A stretch of 22,127 nucleotides of DNA from CAHJXF01 sp039936235 (GCA_039936235.1 JBDTIS010000199.1:1-22127), one strand, 5' to 3'. Counted from the first letter of the stretch, positions 1 to 7,472 are shown. The notes: generated by a model from the sequence alone, not told the origin. A program made the numbers and translations.

Positions 1-118
1 CGCCCCCGACGACGACCGCGATCGCGACGATGGCGGGCATCCGGTCTGCGGCGGCGAAATCCCGACGCTCGTCATGCGCTCGCGTCGGGTCGCGCAGCGG
101 GGTGTTCTCGTCAGCCAC
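1..118 (-). CDS. Probable ClC-type chloride channel, N-terminal fragment (runs off the window)
   Basis: A GTG start at 118-116 opens a reading frame that runs to the window edge (39 codons visible). A GAAGG ribosome-binding sequence lies about six bases upstream, and the start is 8 bases after the stop of the MarR gene, so the two are probably co-transcribed. The visible protein has a polar head, then the segment RRDFAAADRMPAIVAIAVVVGG. That is an Arg-Asp-Phe motif followed by the beginning of a hydrophobic helix. From memory, this pattern resembles the N-terminus of bacterial voltage-gated chloride channel (ClC/ClcB-like) proteins, which often begin with a short cytoplasmic tail ending in RDF. 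The identification rests on this short stretch only. Another polytopic membrane protein is possible. Confidence 0.4.
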   Translation of the reverse strand, partial: MADENTPLRDPTRAHDERRDFAAADRMPAIVAIAVVVGG

Positions 119-126
119 GGTCGCCT

Positions 127-543
127 TCAACGATTGATGCTGTGAATGCTGAAAACGTTGCCGAGGGACTGCAACTCGGTTCGATGGAGCCCCGCCAGAT
201 GCTCGAGCACACGCTCCCCCTCCGCGAGGAGGTGGACTTCCACGCCGCGTCGGTCGACCTGGCTTTGCCGCCGCTCCACGAGCTCGAGTTCCTCGCATCG
301 CGTGACGAGCGCGACAACGCCGTGGGGTTTGGCCTGCAGCCGTTCTGCGAGCGCGCCCACTGTCGCGAAGGCGCGGCCCGGAAACCCCTTGATGTGCAGC
401 AGCAGCAGATACTGAAGCGGTGTGATTCCGAAGACCTGGACAGCGTCTTCGGAAAACCGCTCGAACCTGCGGATCTGGAATCGGACTTCAGAGAGGGCCT
501 CGAATTCCAACTTGGTCAACGCCCTGCGAATGGTCTTCGTCAT
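127..543 (-). CDS. MarR-family transcriptional regulator
   Basis: A 138-residue protein, the usual size for a dimeric MarR-type winged-helix repressor. The DNA-binding domain spans roughly residues 38-105: a helix starting TPLQYLLLLHI, a helix-turn-helix around residues 58-85 with AVGALAERL-like composition, and a wing carrying VDRRGVEVHL (residues 96-105), which is the conserved Asp-x-Arg wing of MarR proteins. The last helix (about 107-130) would form the dimer interface. The ATG start at 543 has no strong ribosome-binding sequence, but no better upstream start exists in frame. A perfect palindrome at 572-590 lies 28 bases upstream, so autoregulation is likely. The gene sits downstream of pobA and directly upstream of a probable channel gene. 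The ligand is unknown; an aromatic acid is possible because many MarR proteins bind such compounds. Confidence 0.88.
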   Translation of the reverse strand: MTKTIRRALTKLEFEALSEVRFQIRRFERFSEDAVQVFGITPLQYLLLLHIKGFPGRAFATVGALAERLQAKPHGVVALVTRCEELELVERRQSQVDRRGVEVHLLAEGERVLEHLAGLHRTELQSLGNVFSIHSINR

Positions 544-571
544 CGGCTGCAGATCGGCTGAAAGCGACCGT

Positions 572-590
572 TATATCACGATGTGATATA
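572..590. promoter_or_regulatory. Operator-like perfect palindrome upstream of the MarR gene
   Basis: TATATCACGATGTGATATA consists of two perfect 8-base arms (TATATCAC and GTGATATA) around a 3-base spacer. It is the only strongly A+T-rich patch in the 140-base gap between pobA and the MarR gene. On the minus strand a CTGACC-like -35 element and a TATATC -10 element can be placed with the -10 inside the palindrome, although the spacing of 15 bases is short. Size, symmetry and position fit the binding site of a dimeric MarR repressor controlling its own promoter. The identity of the bound protein is inferred. Confidence 0.65.
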
Positions 591-683
591 TGCGGGACGG
601 AGAGCGGTCAGTCTTCTTGCAGCTATTCTTGTGACGTCCGTGGCTCGGCGCTGCCTTCGTGGAATTGCCAGCAGGCTTCCCGA

Positions 684-1862
684 CTACTCCACGAACGGCA
701 AGCCCACATAGTTCTCCGCCAATACCTTCCCTCCCGCCTCCGACGACGTCACGTAGTCCAGCTCCGACCGCTGCAGCCGATCCATGAACGGGGTGTTGTC
801 GCGAAAGCGGTGGAGCATCGACGTCATCCACCACGAGTAATGTTCCGCGCGCCACACGCGTCTCAGGCAGGTATCCGAGTAAGCGGTCAACCGCTCGTCG
901 CCTTCATCCCGGTAGTGCGCCGCGAGCGCCTTCGACAGCACGCGTACGTCCGCCACCGCGAGGTTCATTCCCTTCGCGCCGGTCGGCGGAACGATGTGGG
1001 CGGAATCGCCTGCGAGGAACAGCCGCCCGTACTGCATCGGCTCGCACACGAAACTGCGCATCGGCGTCACGCCGCGCTGGATGATCGCGCCCTCGGTCGG
1101 CGTCCATCCGTCGTCGCACGCGAAGCGCTTGTGCAGTTCGTCCCAGATGCGCGCATCGCTCCACTCGTTCAGGTCCTCGTCGGGCTCGCACTGCAGGTAG
1201 AGTCGCGTGATCTTCTCGGAGCGCATCGAGAACAGCGCGAAGCCGCGCGGGTTGTTCGCGTAGACCAGCTCGTCGAGCGACGGCGCCGCCTCGGCGAGGA
1301 TGCCCAGCCACGCGAACGGATACACGCGCTCGAAGATCTTCAGCACGCCGTCCGGGATCGCCGGACGCGAGATGCCGTGGAAACCGTCGCAGCCGGCGAT
1401 GTAGTCGCAGTCGATGCGTTGATCCTCGCCGTCGGCCCGGTAGGTCACCGCCGGACGTTCGGTATCGAGGCCGTGCAATTGCACGTCGCTCGCTTCGAAT
1501 ACGAGCGGACGGCCCGACTCGACGCGTGCGGCGATCAGGTCCTTGACGACCTCGTGCTGCCCGTAGACGCAGATCGACTTGCCGCCGGACAACTCTTTCA
1601 GGTCGATGCGATGCCGCGTGCCGTCGAACAGCAGCTCGATGCCGTCGTGCGGCAGTCCCTCGCGATGCATGCGCGCGCCGACGCCTGCTTCGTCGAGCGT
1701 GTCGATGGTGCCCTGCTCGAGAACGCCGGCGCGAATGCGCTCTTCGGCGTAACGCCGGTCGTGGCGTTCGATGACGATGTTGTCGACACCGGCGCGATGC
1801 AGGAGGTGGCCGAGCAGCAGACCCGCAGGACCGGCGCCGACGATGGCTACTTGTGTACGCAT
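684..1862 (-). CDS. pobA: 4-hydroxybenzoate 3-monooxygenase (p-hydroxybenzoate hydroxylase)
   Basis: A cytoplasmic FAD enzyme that hydroxylates 4-hydroxybenzoate to protocatechuate using NAD(P)H and oxygen. The 392-residue length matches the family (about 390-394). Visible landmarks are the FAD-binding GAGPAG (residues 9-14), the CDGFHG motif near residue 160, and GDSAHIVPPTGAKGMN near residue 285, which binds FAD and includes the proline that touches the substrate. Substrate residues of the well-studied Pseudomonas enzyme are in register: the Tyr of LVYANNPRGF, Ser and Arg in FSMRS, the Tyr of RLYLQC, and Tyr385 in ENYVGLP at the C-terminus. Arg33, His34 and Tyr38 lie in the segment known to decide cofactor preference and are compatible with NADPH. 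The ATG at 1862 has no clear ribosome-binding sequence. The usual adjacent pobR regulator is absent; the gene lies alone between a pseudogene and the MarR gene. Confidence 0.96.
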   Translation of the reverse strand: MRTQVAIVGAGPAGLLLGHLLHRAGVDNIVIERHDRRYAEERIRAGVLEQGTIDTLDEAGVGARMHREGLPHDGIELLFDGTRHRIDLKELSGGKSICVYGQHEVVKDLIAARVESGRPLVFEASDVQLHGLDTERPAVTYRADGEDQRIDCDYIAGCDGFHGISRPAIPDGVLKIFERVYPFAWLGILAEAAPSLDELVYANNPRGFALFSMRSEKITRLYLQCEPDEDLNEWSDARIWDELHKRFACDDGWTPTEGAIIQRGVTPMRSFVCEPMQYGRLFLAGDSAHIVPPTGAKGMNLAVADVRVLSKALAAHYRDEGDERLTAYSDTCLRRVWRAEHYSWWMTSMLHRFRDNTPFMDRLQRSELDYVTSSEAGGKVLAENYVGLPFVE

Positions 1863-1973
1863 GCGTGAAGGAAGTGGTTAGCGTTGCGGTCATCATGCTG
1901 CAACGGTCGGGCCCCACGGACACCAGCGGTGTGCGAGAGGGACCGCGACGGGTTCACCTGCTGGAGACCGTGC

Positions 1974-1994
1974 GATTCGGCGACGACTCGAATC
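1974..1994. promoter_or_regulatory. Inverted repeat upstream of pobA
   Basis: Six-base arms GATTCG (1974-1979) and CGAATC (1989-1994) flank a 9-base spacer, 112 bases upstream of the pobA start, in an otherwise featureless 178-base leader. It could be a regulator site for pobA. Short inverted repeats also occur by chance in G+C-rich DNA, so the support is weak. It does not match the PcaR-like boxes upstream of pcaI. Confidence 0.25.
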
Positions 1995-2040
1995 CACCGA
2001 CCGCGGCCCGGCGCAGTATGTCGCGTGCGCGGGCCCGAGT

Positions 2041-2615
2041 TCACGTTCGTCGCGACGTACCGTGGCGACGGACGAAGCCGACGCCGACCAATCCCGCAGC
2101 GAGGCGTCCGAGCATGGCAGGCTCCGGGACGACCGTGACGGCCAACGCGTACGGGTAGGCGCGGCCGTCGGTGCTGGGGCCGCCGCCGACGACGACCGTA
2201 TGGAAGCCCGCGTACGGCAACGTGAAGCTGCCGAGGGATCGCCGTTCGGACCCGGCAGGATCGATGCAGGCCGCTCGTCGTCGAGGCTGCCCGGGAAAAG
2301 CAGGCCGCCCCAGTCGATCTCGCTGACGAACTGCGACGTGTCGGCGGTCGTCGTGCCGAAATACAGGCCGAGCACCGGGTCGAGGTTGCCGTCGAGGCGT
2401 CGGCCGAACAGCGTGGCGGTACTGGCGGCATTGCCCTGGAAGCGCCCGTAGTCGACGTTGGCGTCCTGGTCGAGGAACCAGCTGAAGCCGTCGACCGTGC
2501 CGGTCGCCTGCGCGCCCGACGCCAGCGTTCCTTCGTACGGGACGTGCGCGGCTTGTGCCGTGGTCCAGCCGGATGCGGCCGGCATCAATGCCCGTCCTCA
2601 TGTCTTGAGCCTCAT
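2041..2615 (-). pseudogene. PEP-CTERM sorting-domain protein, broken by a stop and a frameshift
   Basis: Three collinear pieces of one exported protein can be read. An AGGAG ribosome-binding sequence precedes ATG at 2615. The frame gives MRLKT and then an in-frame TGA (codon 6), and continues as GRALMPAASGWTTAQAAHV, which looks like a worn signal peptide ending in AQAA. A mature domain follows with GTLASG, DGFSWFLDQDANVDYGRF, LDGNLDPVLGLYFGTTTADTS and DWGGLLFPGSLDDERPAS. Around 2232-2240, after NGDP, the coherent sequence jumps to another frame, giving SLGSFTLPYAGFHTVVVGGG, then YPYALAVT. It ends with VPEPA, a hydrophobic stretch GLVGVGF and RRHGTSRRT. That tail is the PEP-CTERM anchor recognised by exosortase, though its helix is shortened and contains an Arg. 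PEP-CTERM proteins are usually secreted and linked to exopolysaccharide. The two lesions indicate inactivation; a sequencing error could account for at most part of it. Confidence 0.8.
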
Positions 2616-2745
2616 GCGTTTCTCCTGTGAGTTGTCGTTGCACGGATGCCGTGGATGGCCGGGGTCGACGGCACGGATAGCGGCTTGCCCGGGCCATCAC
2701 GACTGCGGCGATTCGAGGAATGCAAGCCCGTCTGCCCGTTCGCGA

Positions 2746-3459
2746 TCAGGCGGCGACGCGCACGCCGATCCAGCGATCGAGCGACTGCAGGTCTGCCCGC
2801 AACGCCGCGCTCTCACCTTCGTGCACGATCCGCCCGCGCTCGAGCACGATCGCGCGATGTGTCAGCGACAGCGCCTGCTCGACGTGCTGCTCGACCAGGA
2901 TCAGCGCCTGCCCCTCCGACGTCACCATGGCCGAGATCGCCGCGCACAGCTCTTCGACGATCACCGGCGCGAGCCCTTCGAGCGGCTCGTCGAGCAGCAA
3001 CAGCTTCGGGTTCAGCATCAGCGCACGACCCATCGCGAGCATCTGCTGCTCGCCGCCCGACAGCTCGTTGCCGAAGTTGCGTCGGCGTTCGCGCAGCCGC
3101 GGGAACAGCCCGTAGACGCGCTGCAGCGACCACGGTCCCGGCAGCGCGGTGACGGTCAGGTTCTCCTCGACCGTCAGCGACGGGAACACCTCGCGCTCCT
3201 GCGGCACCCAGCCGATGCCGGCACGCGCCCGATCGCTGGACCGCATCTTCATCAGGTCGCGATCCATCCACCGCATCGTGCCCCCGCGCACGCGCGTGAG
3301 GCCCATCAGCGTGACGAGCAGCGTCGTCTTGCCGACGCCGTTGCGACCGAGCAGCGCGATCGCTTCGCCTGCGTTCATCGACAGCGAGCAGCCGTCGACG
3401 ACGATCGCGTCGCCATAGCCGGAACGCAGGCCTTCGACCTGCAGCAGCAATGCGGACAT
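2746..3459 (-). CDS. livF: Liv-type ABC transporter ATPase, LivF family
   Basis: A 237-residue cytoplasmic ATPase subunit of a branched-chain-type (HAAT) importer. Walker A is GRNGVGKT (residues 38-45), the Q-loop glutamine is in VPQERE (Q87), the signature is LSGGEQQ (133-139), Walker B is LLLLDEP (153-159) and the switch histidine is in EQH (H192). The start was chosen at ATG 3459 because it overlaps the livG stop as TGATG, giving translational coupling; the longer open frame upstream only reads through livG in the wrong frame. It is the last gene of the importer cluster. Substrate specificity does not come from this subunit. The pca/pob context suggests an aromatic acid, but that is inference. 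Confidence 0.93.
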   Translation of the reverse strand: MSALLLQVEGLRSGYGDAIVVDGCSLSMNAGEAIALLGRNGVGKTTLLVTLMGLTRVRGGTMRWMDRDLMKMRSSDRARAGIGWVPQEREVFPSLTVEENLTVTALPGPWSLQRVYGLFPRLRERRRNFGNELSGGEQQMLAMGRALMLNPKLLLLDEPLEGLAPVIVEELCAAISAMVTSEGQALILVEQHVEQALSLTHRAIVLERGRIVHEGESAALRADLQSLDRWIGVRVAA

Positions 3460-4220
3460 CAGTGCTTCCCCTGGCCGAGATAGACCTCGCGCACGCGCGG
3501 GTCCGTGGCGATCGCGTCCGGCGTGCCGGTGACCAGTTCGGCCCCGCCGACCAGCACGGTGATCCGTTTCGCGAAGCGGAACACGAGGCTCATGTCGTGC
3601 TCGATCAGCAGGATCGCGACGTCGGCCGGCAATCTGTCGAGCACCGCGAACAACTCGTCGCTCTCGCCTTCGGGAATGCCGGCCGCGGGTTCGTCGAGCA
3701 GCAGCACGCGTGGCTTCGCAGCGAGCGCGAGCGCGATCTCGAGGATGCGCTGGCGACCGTATGCCAGCTCGTGGGTCGCGCTGCCGCTGTCTCGACCTAG
3801 GCCGAGCGCGTCGAGCAGCGCCTGCGCCTCGTCGAGTTGTGCGCGCCGATGCGACACGCCGCGCATCCAGCGCCCTGCGAAGCCGATCGTGTCGCGGTCG
3901 CGCTCGAAGATGGCCGCGGCGACCGCCTCGAGCGGCGTGAGATGCGGGAACAGCGTGTTGATCTGGAAGGTTCGCGACAGGCCGCGCCGCACGCGCTGCT
4001 CGGCCGGCATCCGCGTGACGTCGTGACCGTCGATCAGCACCGCGCCGCTGGTGGGCCGCAGCACGCCGGTCAGTTGATTGACCAGCGTCGTCTTGCCGGC
4101 ACCGTTGGGGCCGATCAGTGCATGGCGCGCGCCGGATTCGAGCGACAGGTTGACGCTCTGCGTGACCTCCAGCGCGCCGAAGGACTTGCACAGTGCGCGG
4201 GTCTCGAGAATGGCCGTCAT
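3459..4220 (-). CDS. livG: Liv-type ABC transporter ATPase, LivG family
   Basis: A 253-residue ATPase, the partner of the LivF subunit. Walker A is GPNGAGKT (residues 37-44), the Q-loop lies in SRTFQINTLFP (around Q86), the signature is the LivG-type LAYGRQ (152-157), Walker B is VLLLDEP (172-178) and the switch histidine is in IEHDM. LAYG in place of LSGG is normal for this subfamily. The ATG at 4220 overlaps the livM stop as ATGA, and the gene's own stop shares a base with the livF start, so livM, livG and livF are tightly coupled. The long insertion between the Q-loop and the signature (residues 100-150) is typical of LivG proteins. Confidence 0.93.
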   Translation of the reverse strand: MTAILETRALCKSFGALEVTQSVNLSLESGARHALIGPNGAGKTTLVNQLTGVLRPTSGAVLIDGHDVTRMPAEQRVRRGLSRTFQINTLFPHLTPLEAVAAAIFERDRDTIGFAGRWMRGVSHRRAQLDEAQALLDALGLGRDSGSATHELAYGRQRILEIALALAAKPRVLLLDEPAAGIPEGESDELFAVLDRLPADVAILLIEHDMSLVFRFAKRITVLVGGAELVTGTPDAIATDPRVREVYLGQGKH

Positions 4221-5203
4221 GCCGCGAGGTCCTCGCGCACGCGTCGCCTGCGGTCGCGCAATGCGATCAGGCCGCCCACCACGCCGCGACGCAGGAACAG
4301 CGTCGTCAGGATCAGCAGGATGCCGAGCCAGAACAGCCAGTAGACCGGGTTGATGTTCGCGAGCCGGTCCTGCACGAGGATGAACAGCGCAGCGCCGACG
4401 AAGCCACCGTACAGCGTCGCGGTGCCCCCGATGATCAGCATGATCAGCAGGTTCGCCGAGCGCTGGAAGCTCAGCACGTCTAGTCCGACGAACTGCGTCG
4501 TCTGCGTCAGCAGCGCACCGGCGACGCCGGCAAGTGCGGCCGCGACCACGTAGGCCGTCACTAGCCGCCGGTCGAGCGGCACGCCGATCGCACGCGCGCG
4601 GACCGCATTCTCGCGGATCGTCCGCAGCGACAGCCCGTACGGCGAGTTGATCCATGACCGCGCCGCGATGAACAGCAGCAGCACGACCGCGAACGTGTAG
4701 ACGAAGCCGACGCGGCCGTACATGTCGAAGCCGAACAGCCCGAAGATCTTCGCCATCTCGACGCCCTGCAGCCCATCGACGCCGCCGGTGATCGGCGTGG
4801 CGCGGTTGGCGATCTCCGACAGCAGCGCCGCGATGCCGAGCGTGGTCATGAGCCGCGCGAGGTCACCGCCGCGCAGCACGAGCAAGCTCGTGATCCAGCC
4901 GACCAGCGCGGCCACGACGGCCGCGCACAGCAGGCCGCTGAACGGCTCGCCCCAGCCGTAGCGTGCGAGCAGTCCGGCCGTATAGGCGCCGACGCCGAAG
5001 AACGCCGCGTGGCCGAGCGTCACGATGCCGGCATAGCCGAGGATCAGGTCGAGCGACAGCGCGAACAGGCCGGCGATGAGGATCTGCGTGGCGAGGACGA
5101 GATTCTGCGGGAAGACGAAGTAGACGGAAGCGACCGCGATCCAGAAGAGGATCTCGGTGGGCTTCCAGCGTTCGCGTGCGGCCATGGCGGACCAGGCGGG
5201 CAT
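4217..5203 (-). CDS. livM: Liv-type ABC transporter permease, LivM family
   Basis: A 328-residue inner-membrane permease. Hydrophobic segments recur from residue 20 onward, and the family landmarks are present: LILGYAGIVTLGHAAFFGVGAY near the N-terminal third, the polar loop RTIRENAVRARAIGVPL that contacts the ATPase, and the conserved GGTATLYGGFVGAALF block near the end. The start is placed at ATG 5203, which has GGGAG about eight bases upstream. The internal ATG at 5185 has no ribosome-binding sequence, and the longer frame upstream only translates the livH-livM spacer. The stop overlaps the livG start (ATGA). It forms the membrane channel together with the LivH protein. Confidence 0.92.
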   Translation of the reverse strand: MPAWSAMAARERWKPTEILFWIAVASVYFVFPQNLVLATQILIAGLFALSLDLILGYAGIVTLGHAAFFGVGAYTAGLLARYGWGEPFSGLLCAAVVAALVGWITSLLVLRGGDLARLMTTLGIAALLSEIANRATPITGGVDGLQGVEMAKIFGLFGFDMYGRVGFVYTFAVVLLLFIAARSWINSPYGLSLRTIRENAVRARAIGVPLDRRLVTAYVVAAALAGVAGALLTQTTQFVGLDVLSFQRSANLLIMLIIGGTATLYGGFVGAALFILVQDRLANINPVYWLFWLGILLILTTLFLRRGVVGGLIALRDRRRRVREDLAA

Positions 5204-5233
5204 CGTCACCGCTCCCGGCTGACCAAGGAAAGC

Positions 5234-5255
5234 TCCTGCCCCTCGAAGGGCAGGA
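5234..5255 (-). other. Stem-loop in the livH-livM spacer
   Basis: In the 73-base gap between the two permease genes, TCCTGCCC and GGGCAGGA form a perfect 8-base stem around a 6-base loop; read on the transcribed strand the loop is TTCGAG. It is not followed by a convincing T-run, so it is more likely an mRNA-stabilising or processing hairpin than a terminator. All other junctions downstream in this cluster overlap, which makes this spacer stand out. Confidence 0.4.
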
Positions 5256-5276
5256 AGCATCCGACGATCGCGACCA

Positions 5277-6146
5277 TCACTTCACCCTCCGCTTGGCGAA
5301 CAACCCATGCGGAAACAGGAACAGCAGCACGATCATCGCGACGTAGATCACGAACGCGCCGATCTGCGGTACGTAGTACTTGCCGGACACGTCGGCCACC
5401 CCGAGCAGCAGCGCCGCGATCAGCGCGCCGACGATCGACCCCGGTCCGCCGACCACGACCACCAGCAGGAAGTACACGAGGTAGCGCTGCGCGAAGTTCG
5501 GGTCGAGGCCGAGCACGTCGATGCCGAGCGCGCCGCCGAGTGCCGCCAGCCCGCCACCGATCGCGAAGGTCGCCTGGAACACGCGTTCGACGCGGATGCC
5601 CATCGCCTCGGCCACGCTCTGCCGGTCGACCGCCGCGCGGATCCGCGCGCCGAAGCGCGTGCGCTCGAGGCCGAACACCAGCACCAGCGTGATGACGATG
5701 CCGGCCGCGATCAGGAACAGTCGGTAGCGCGACAGTTCGACGCCCATCACGACGAGTCGGCCCTGCAGGACTGCAGGGATCGCGACCGGCTGCTGCTGCG
5801 ATCCGAAGAGGTAGATCGCGACCGCGGTCGCGACGAACAGGATGCCGACCGTCAGCAGCACCTGGTCGAGCGGGCCGCGCTCGTAGAGGTGGCGATAGAG
5901 AATGCGTTCGAGCACGAGGCTGAGCGCGGCGCCGAACAGGAACGCGAGCGGCAGCGCGGCGAAGAAGTCGACGTCGAACTCCCGCGCGAGCGTCGCGACG
6001 AGATAGCCACCGGCCATCGCGAAGACGCCGTGCGCGAGATTGATGAAGCGCATCAGGCCCATCGTCACGGACAGGCCGACCGAGATCAGGAACAGCAGCA
6101 TCCCGTAGGCGAGGCCGTCGAAGAGGACGCCGAGGGTGGCGGTCAT
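5277..6146 (-). CDS. livH: Liv-type ABC transporter permease, LivH family
   Basis: A 289-residue polytopic inner-membrane protein, normal for LivH. The N-terminal family signature GLMRFINLAHGVFAMAGGY (about residues 30-48) is clear. The ATPase-contact loop RTRFGARIRAAVDRQSVAEAMGI lies near residues 164-186, and the run VVVVGGPGSIVGALIAALLLG is the conserved C-terminal block. About eight hydrophobic segments are visible. The ATG at 6146 is the first start in the frame. It is separated from the binding-protein gene by a 138-base spacer filled by a palindromic repeat, and from livM by a 73-base spacer with a hairpin. Confidence 0.93.
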   Translation of the reverse strand: MTATLGVLFDGLAYGMLLFLISVGLSVTMGLMRFINLAHGVFAMAGGYLVATLAREFDVDFFAALPLAFLFGAALSLVLERILYRHLYERGPLDQVLLTVGILFVATAVAIYLFGSQQQPVAIPAVLQGRLVVMGVELSRYRLFLIAAGIVITLVLVFGLERTRFGARIRAAVDRQSVAEAMGIRVERVFQATFAIGGGLAALGGALGIDVLGLDPNFAQRYLVYFLLVVVVGGPGSIVGALIAALLLGVADVSGKYYVPQIGAFVIYVAMIVLLFLFPHGLFAKRRVK

Positions 6147-6153
6147 CCGATCC

Positions 6154-6258
6154 TGTCATCCCCGCGAAGGGCCCGCCCCGGTATGGGATTGAGCCGGGGC
6201 CGGGACCCCATTATTCGAGCACCACGAAGGTAAGGCCCCGGCCTTCGCCGCGGTGACA
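6154..6258. repeat. Palindromic interspersed repeat (MITE/REP-like) between livK and livH
   Basis: The 105-base unit begins TGTCATCCCCGCGAAGG and ends with the approximate inverse, GCCTTCGCCGCGGTGACA. It has internal complementary blocks CCCCGG and CCGGGG around 6176-6199. The terminal sequence GTCATCCCCGCGAAGG is characteristic of small non-coding repeats scattered through many proteobacterial genomes. It lies in the transcribed gap between the binding-protein gene and livH, where it would fold into a long hairpin in the mRNA. Confidence 0.65.
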
Positions 6259-6284
6259 TGATGTGACGCTGCGCACGGAAGGAG

Positions 6285-7472
6285 CTACTTCGCCGCTTCC
6301 TTACCCGGATCCTTCACCGCCGGCGTCGTGAAGAACTCCACGTTGTAGAGCTTTCCATTCACGCGCTTGACCTCGCGGACATATACGTTCTGCGTCACGT
6401 CGCGGGTCTCCGCATCGATCTGTATCGGCCCGCGCGGGCTGGCGATCTTCATGCCCTTGATCAGCGCCATCGCCTTGTCCGGATCGATGTTGCCGTTGAG
6501 CTGCTTCGCGACCGAATAGATCATCGCCATCGCGTCGTAGCCTCCGACGGCCATGAAGTTCGGACGATGCGTCGGATCGACCGCCGTGTAGGCTGCGAGG
6601 AACGCCTTGTTCTCCGGCGAGTCGTGCGCCGCCGAATAGTGGTGGGTGGTGATCACGCCGAGCGCGGTGTCGCCCAACGCATCGATGACGCCGTCGTCGG
6701 TCATGTCGCCGGTCGCGATCAGCCTGATGCCGGCGGCCGCGAGACCGCGTTCCGCGTAGGCCTTCATGAAGCCGACCGCCGATTCGCCGGCCGGCACGAA
6801 CACGAACACCGCATCCGGCTTGCTGTCCTTGATGCGCTGGACGAAGGGACCGTAGTCCGGGTTCGTCAGCGGCATGCGGACCTCGCCGACGATCTGGCCG
6901 CCGAGCGCCGTGAAGCTCTTCTTGAACGCACCTTCTGCATCGAAGCCGGGCCCGTAGTCCGCGACCGCGGTATAGACCTTGCGGATGCCGTTCTTCCAGG
7001 CCCAGTCACCGAGCGGCGCTGTGACCTGTGGCAGCGTCATCGAAACGCGCGTCATGTATGGCGACTTGGTCGTGATGATCGACGTCGCGGCATTCATGAT
7101 GATCGTCGGCTTCTTCGCCTCGGTCGAGATCGGCGCGACCGCCAGCGCGTTCGGCGTCAGACCGAAGCCGGCGATGAAGTCGACGTTGTCCTTCACTACG
7201 AGCTCCTGCGCGAGGCGCTTCGAGACATCGGGCGCGGGGCCGCCGACGTCCTTGATGATCAGCTCGATCTTCTTGCCGGCGACGGTGTCGCCGTGTTCCT
7301 TGATGTAGGCCTTCGCGCCGGTCGTCATCTGCTGGCCGAAGTCCGCGAACGCGCCGGTCATCTCGGCGATGATGCCGACCTTGATCGTGTCGCCCGCGCG
7401 GGCGACGCCGAAGGGCAGTGCGGCGGCTAGCGCCAGCCCGGCTACTGCCATCATTCGTTGAAAACGGATCAT
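6285..7472 (-). CDS. Liv-type periplasmic substrate-binding protein
   Basis: A 395-residue periplasmic-binding protein of the LivK/type 1 class. A signal peptide is clear: a basic start MIRFQR, a hydrophobic core to about residue 22 and a probable cut after VARA (residue 26). The mature protein opens with DTIKVGIIAEMTGAFADFGQQM, the usual first strand and ligand loop, and contains GPAPDVSKRLAQELV, a family helix that follows the first domain's strand. The start was chosen at ATG 7472 because AGGAG lies six bases upstream; the longer frame adds 20 residues without signal-peptide character. It is the first gene of the importer and follows pcaG by 144 bases in the same direction. The ligand cannot be read from sequence. 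Position beside pcaHGIJ and pobA suggests protocatechuate, 4-hydroxybenzoate or a related acid, similar in concept to the PcaMNVWX importer of Sinorhizobium meliloti. Confidence 0.9.
   Translation of the reverse strand: MIRFQRMMAVAGLALAAALPFGVARAGDTIKVGIIAEMTGAFADFGQQMTTGAKAYIKEHGDTVAGKKIELIIKDVGGPAPDVSKRLAQELVVKDNVDFIAGFGLTPNALAVAPISTEAKKPTIIMNAATSIITTKSPYMTRVSMTLPQVTAPLGDWAWKNGIRKVYTAVADYGPGFDAEGAFKKSFTALGGQIVGEVRMPLTNPDYGPFVQRIKDSKPDAVFVFVPAGESAVGFMKAYAERGLAAAGIRLIATGDMTDDGVIDALGDTALGVITTHHYSAAHDSPENKAFLAAYTAVDPTHRPNFMAVGGYDAMAMIYSVAKQLNGNIDPDKAMALIKGMKIASPRGPIQIDAETRDVTQNVYVREVKRVNGKLYNVEFFTTPAVKDPGKEAAK

Noticed and set aside
810..1868. Long plus-strand open frame (352 codons) opposite pobA
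   Set aside because: It is antisense to a complete pobA, is rich in Arg, Ala and His with no recognisable domain, and has no ribosome-binding sequence. Such frames are expected in G+C-rich genes.
2232..2240. Programmed ribosomal frameshift in the PEP-CTERM gene
   Set aside because: The local sequence GATCCCTCGGC has no clear slippery heptamer or downstream structure. The separate in-frame stop at codon 6 argues for ordinary decay.
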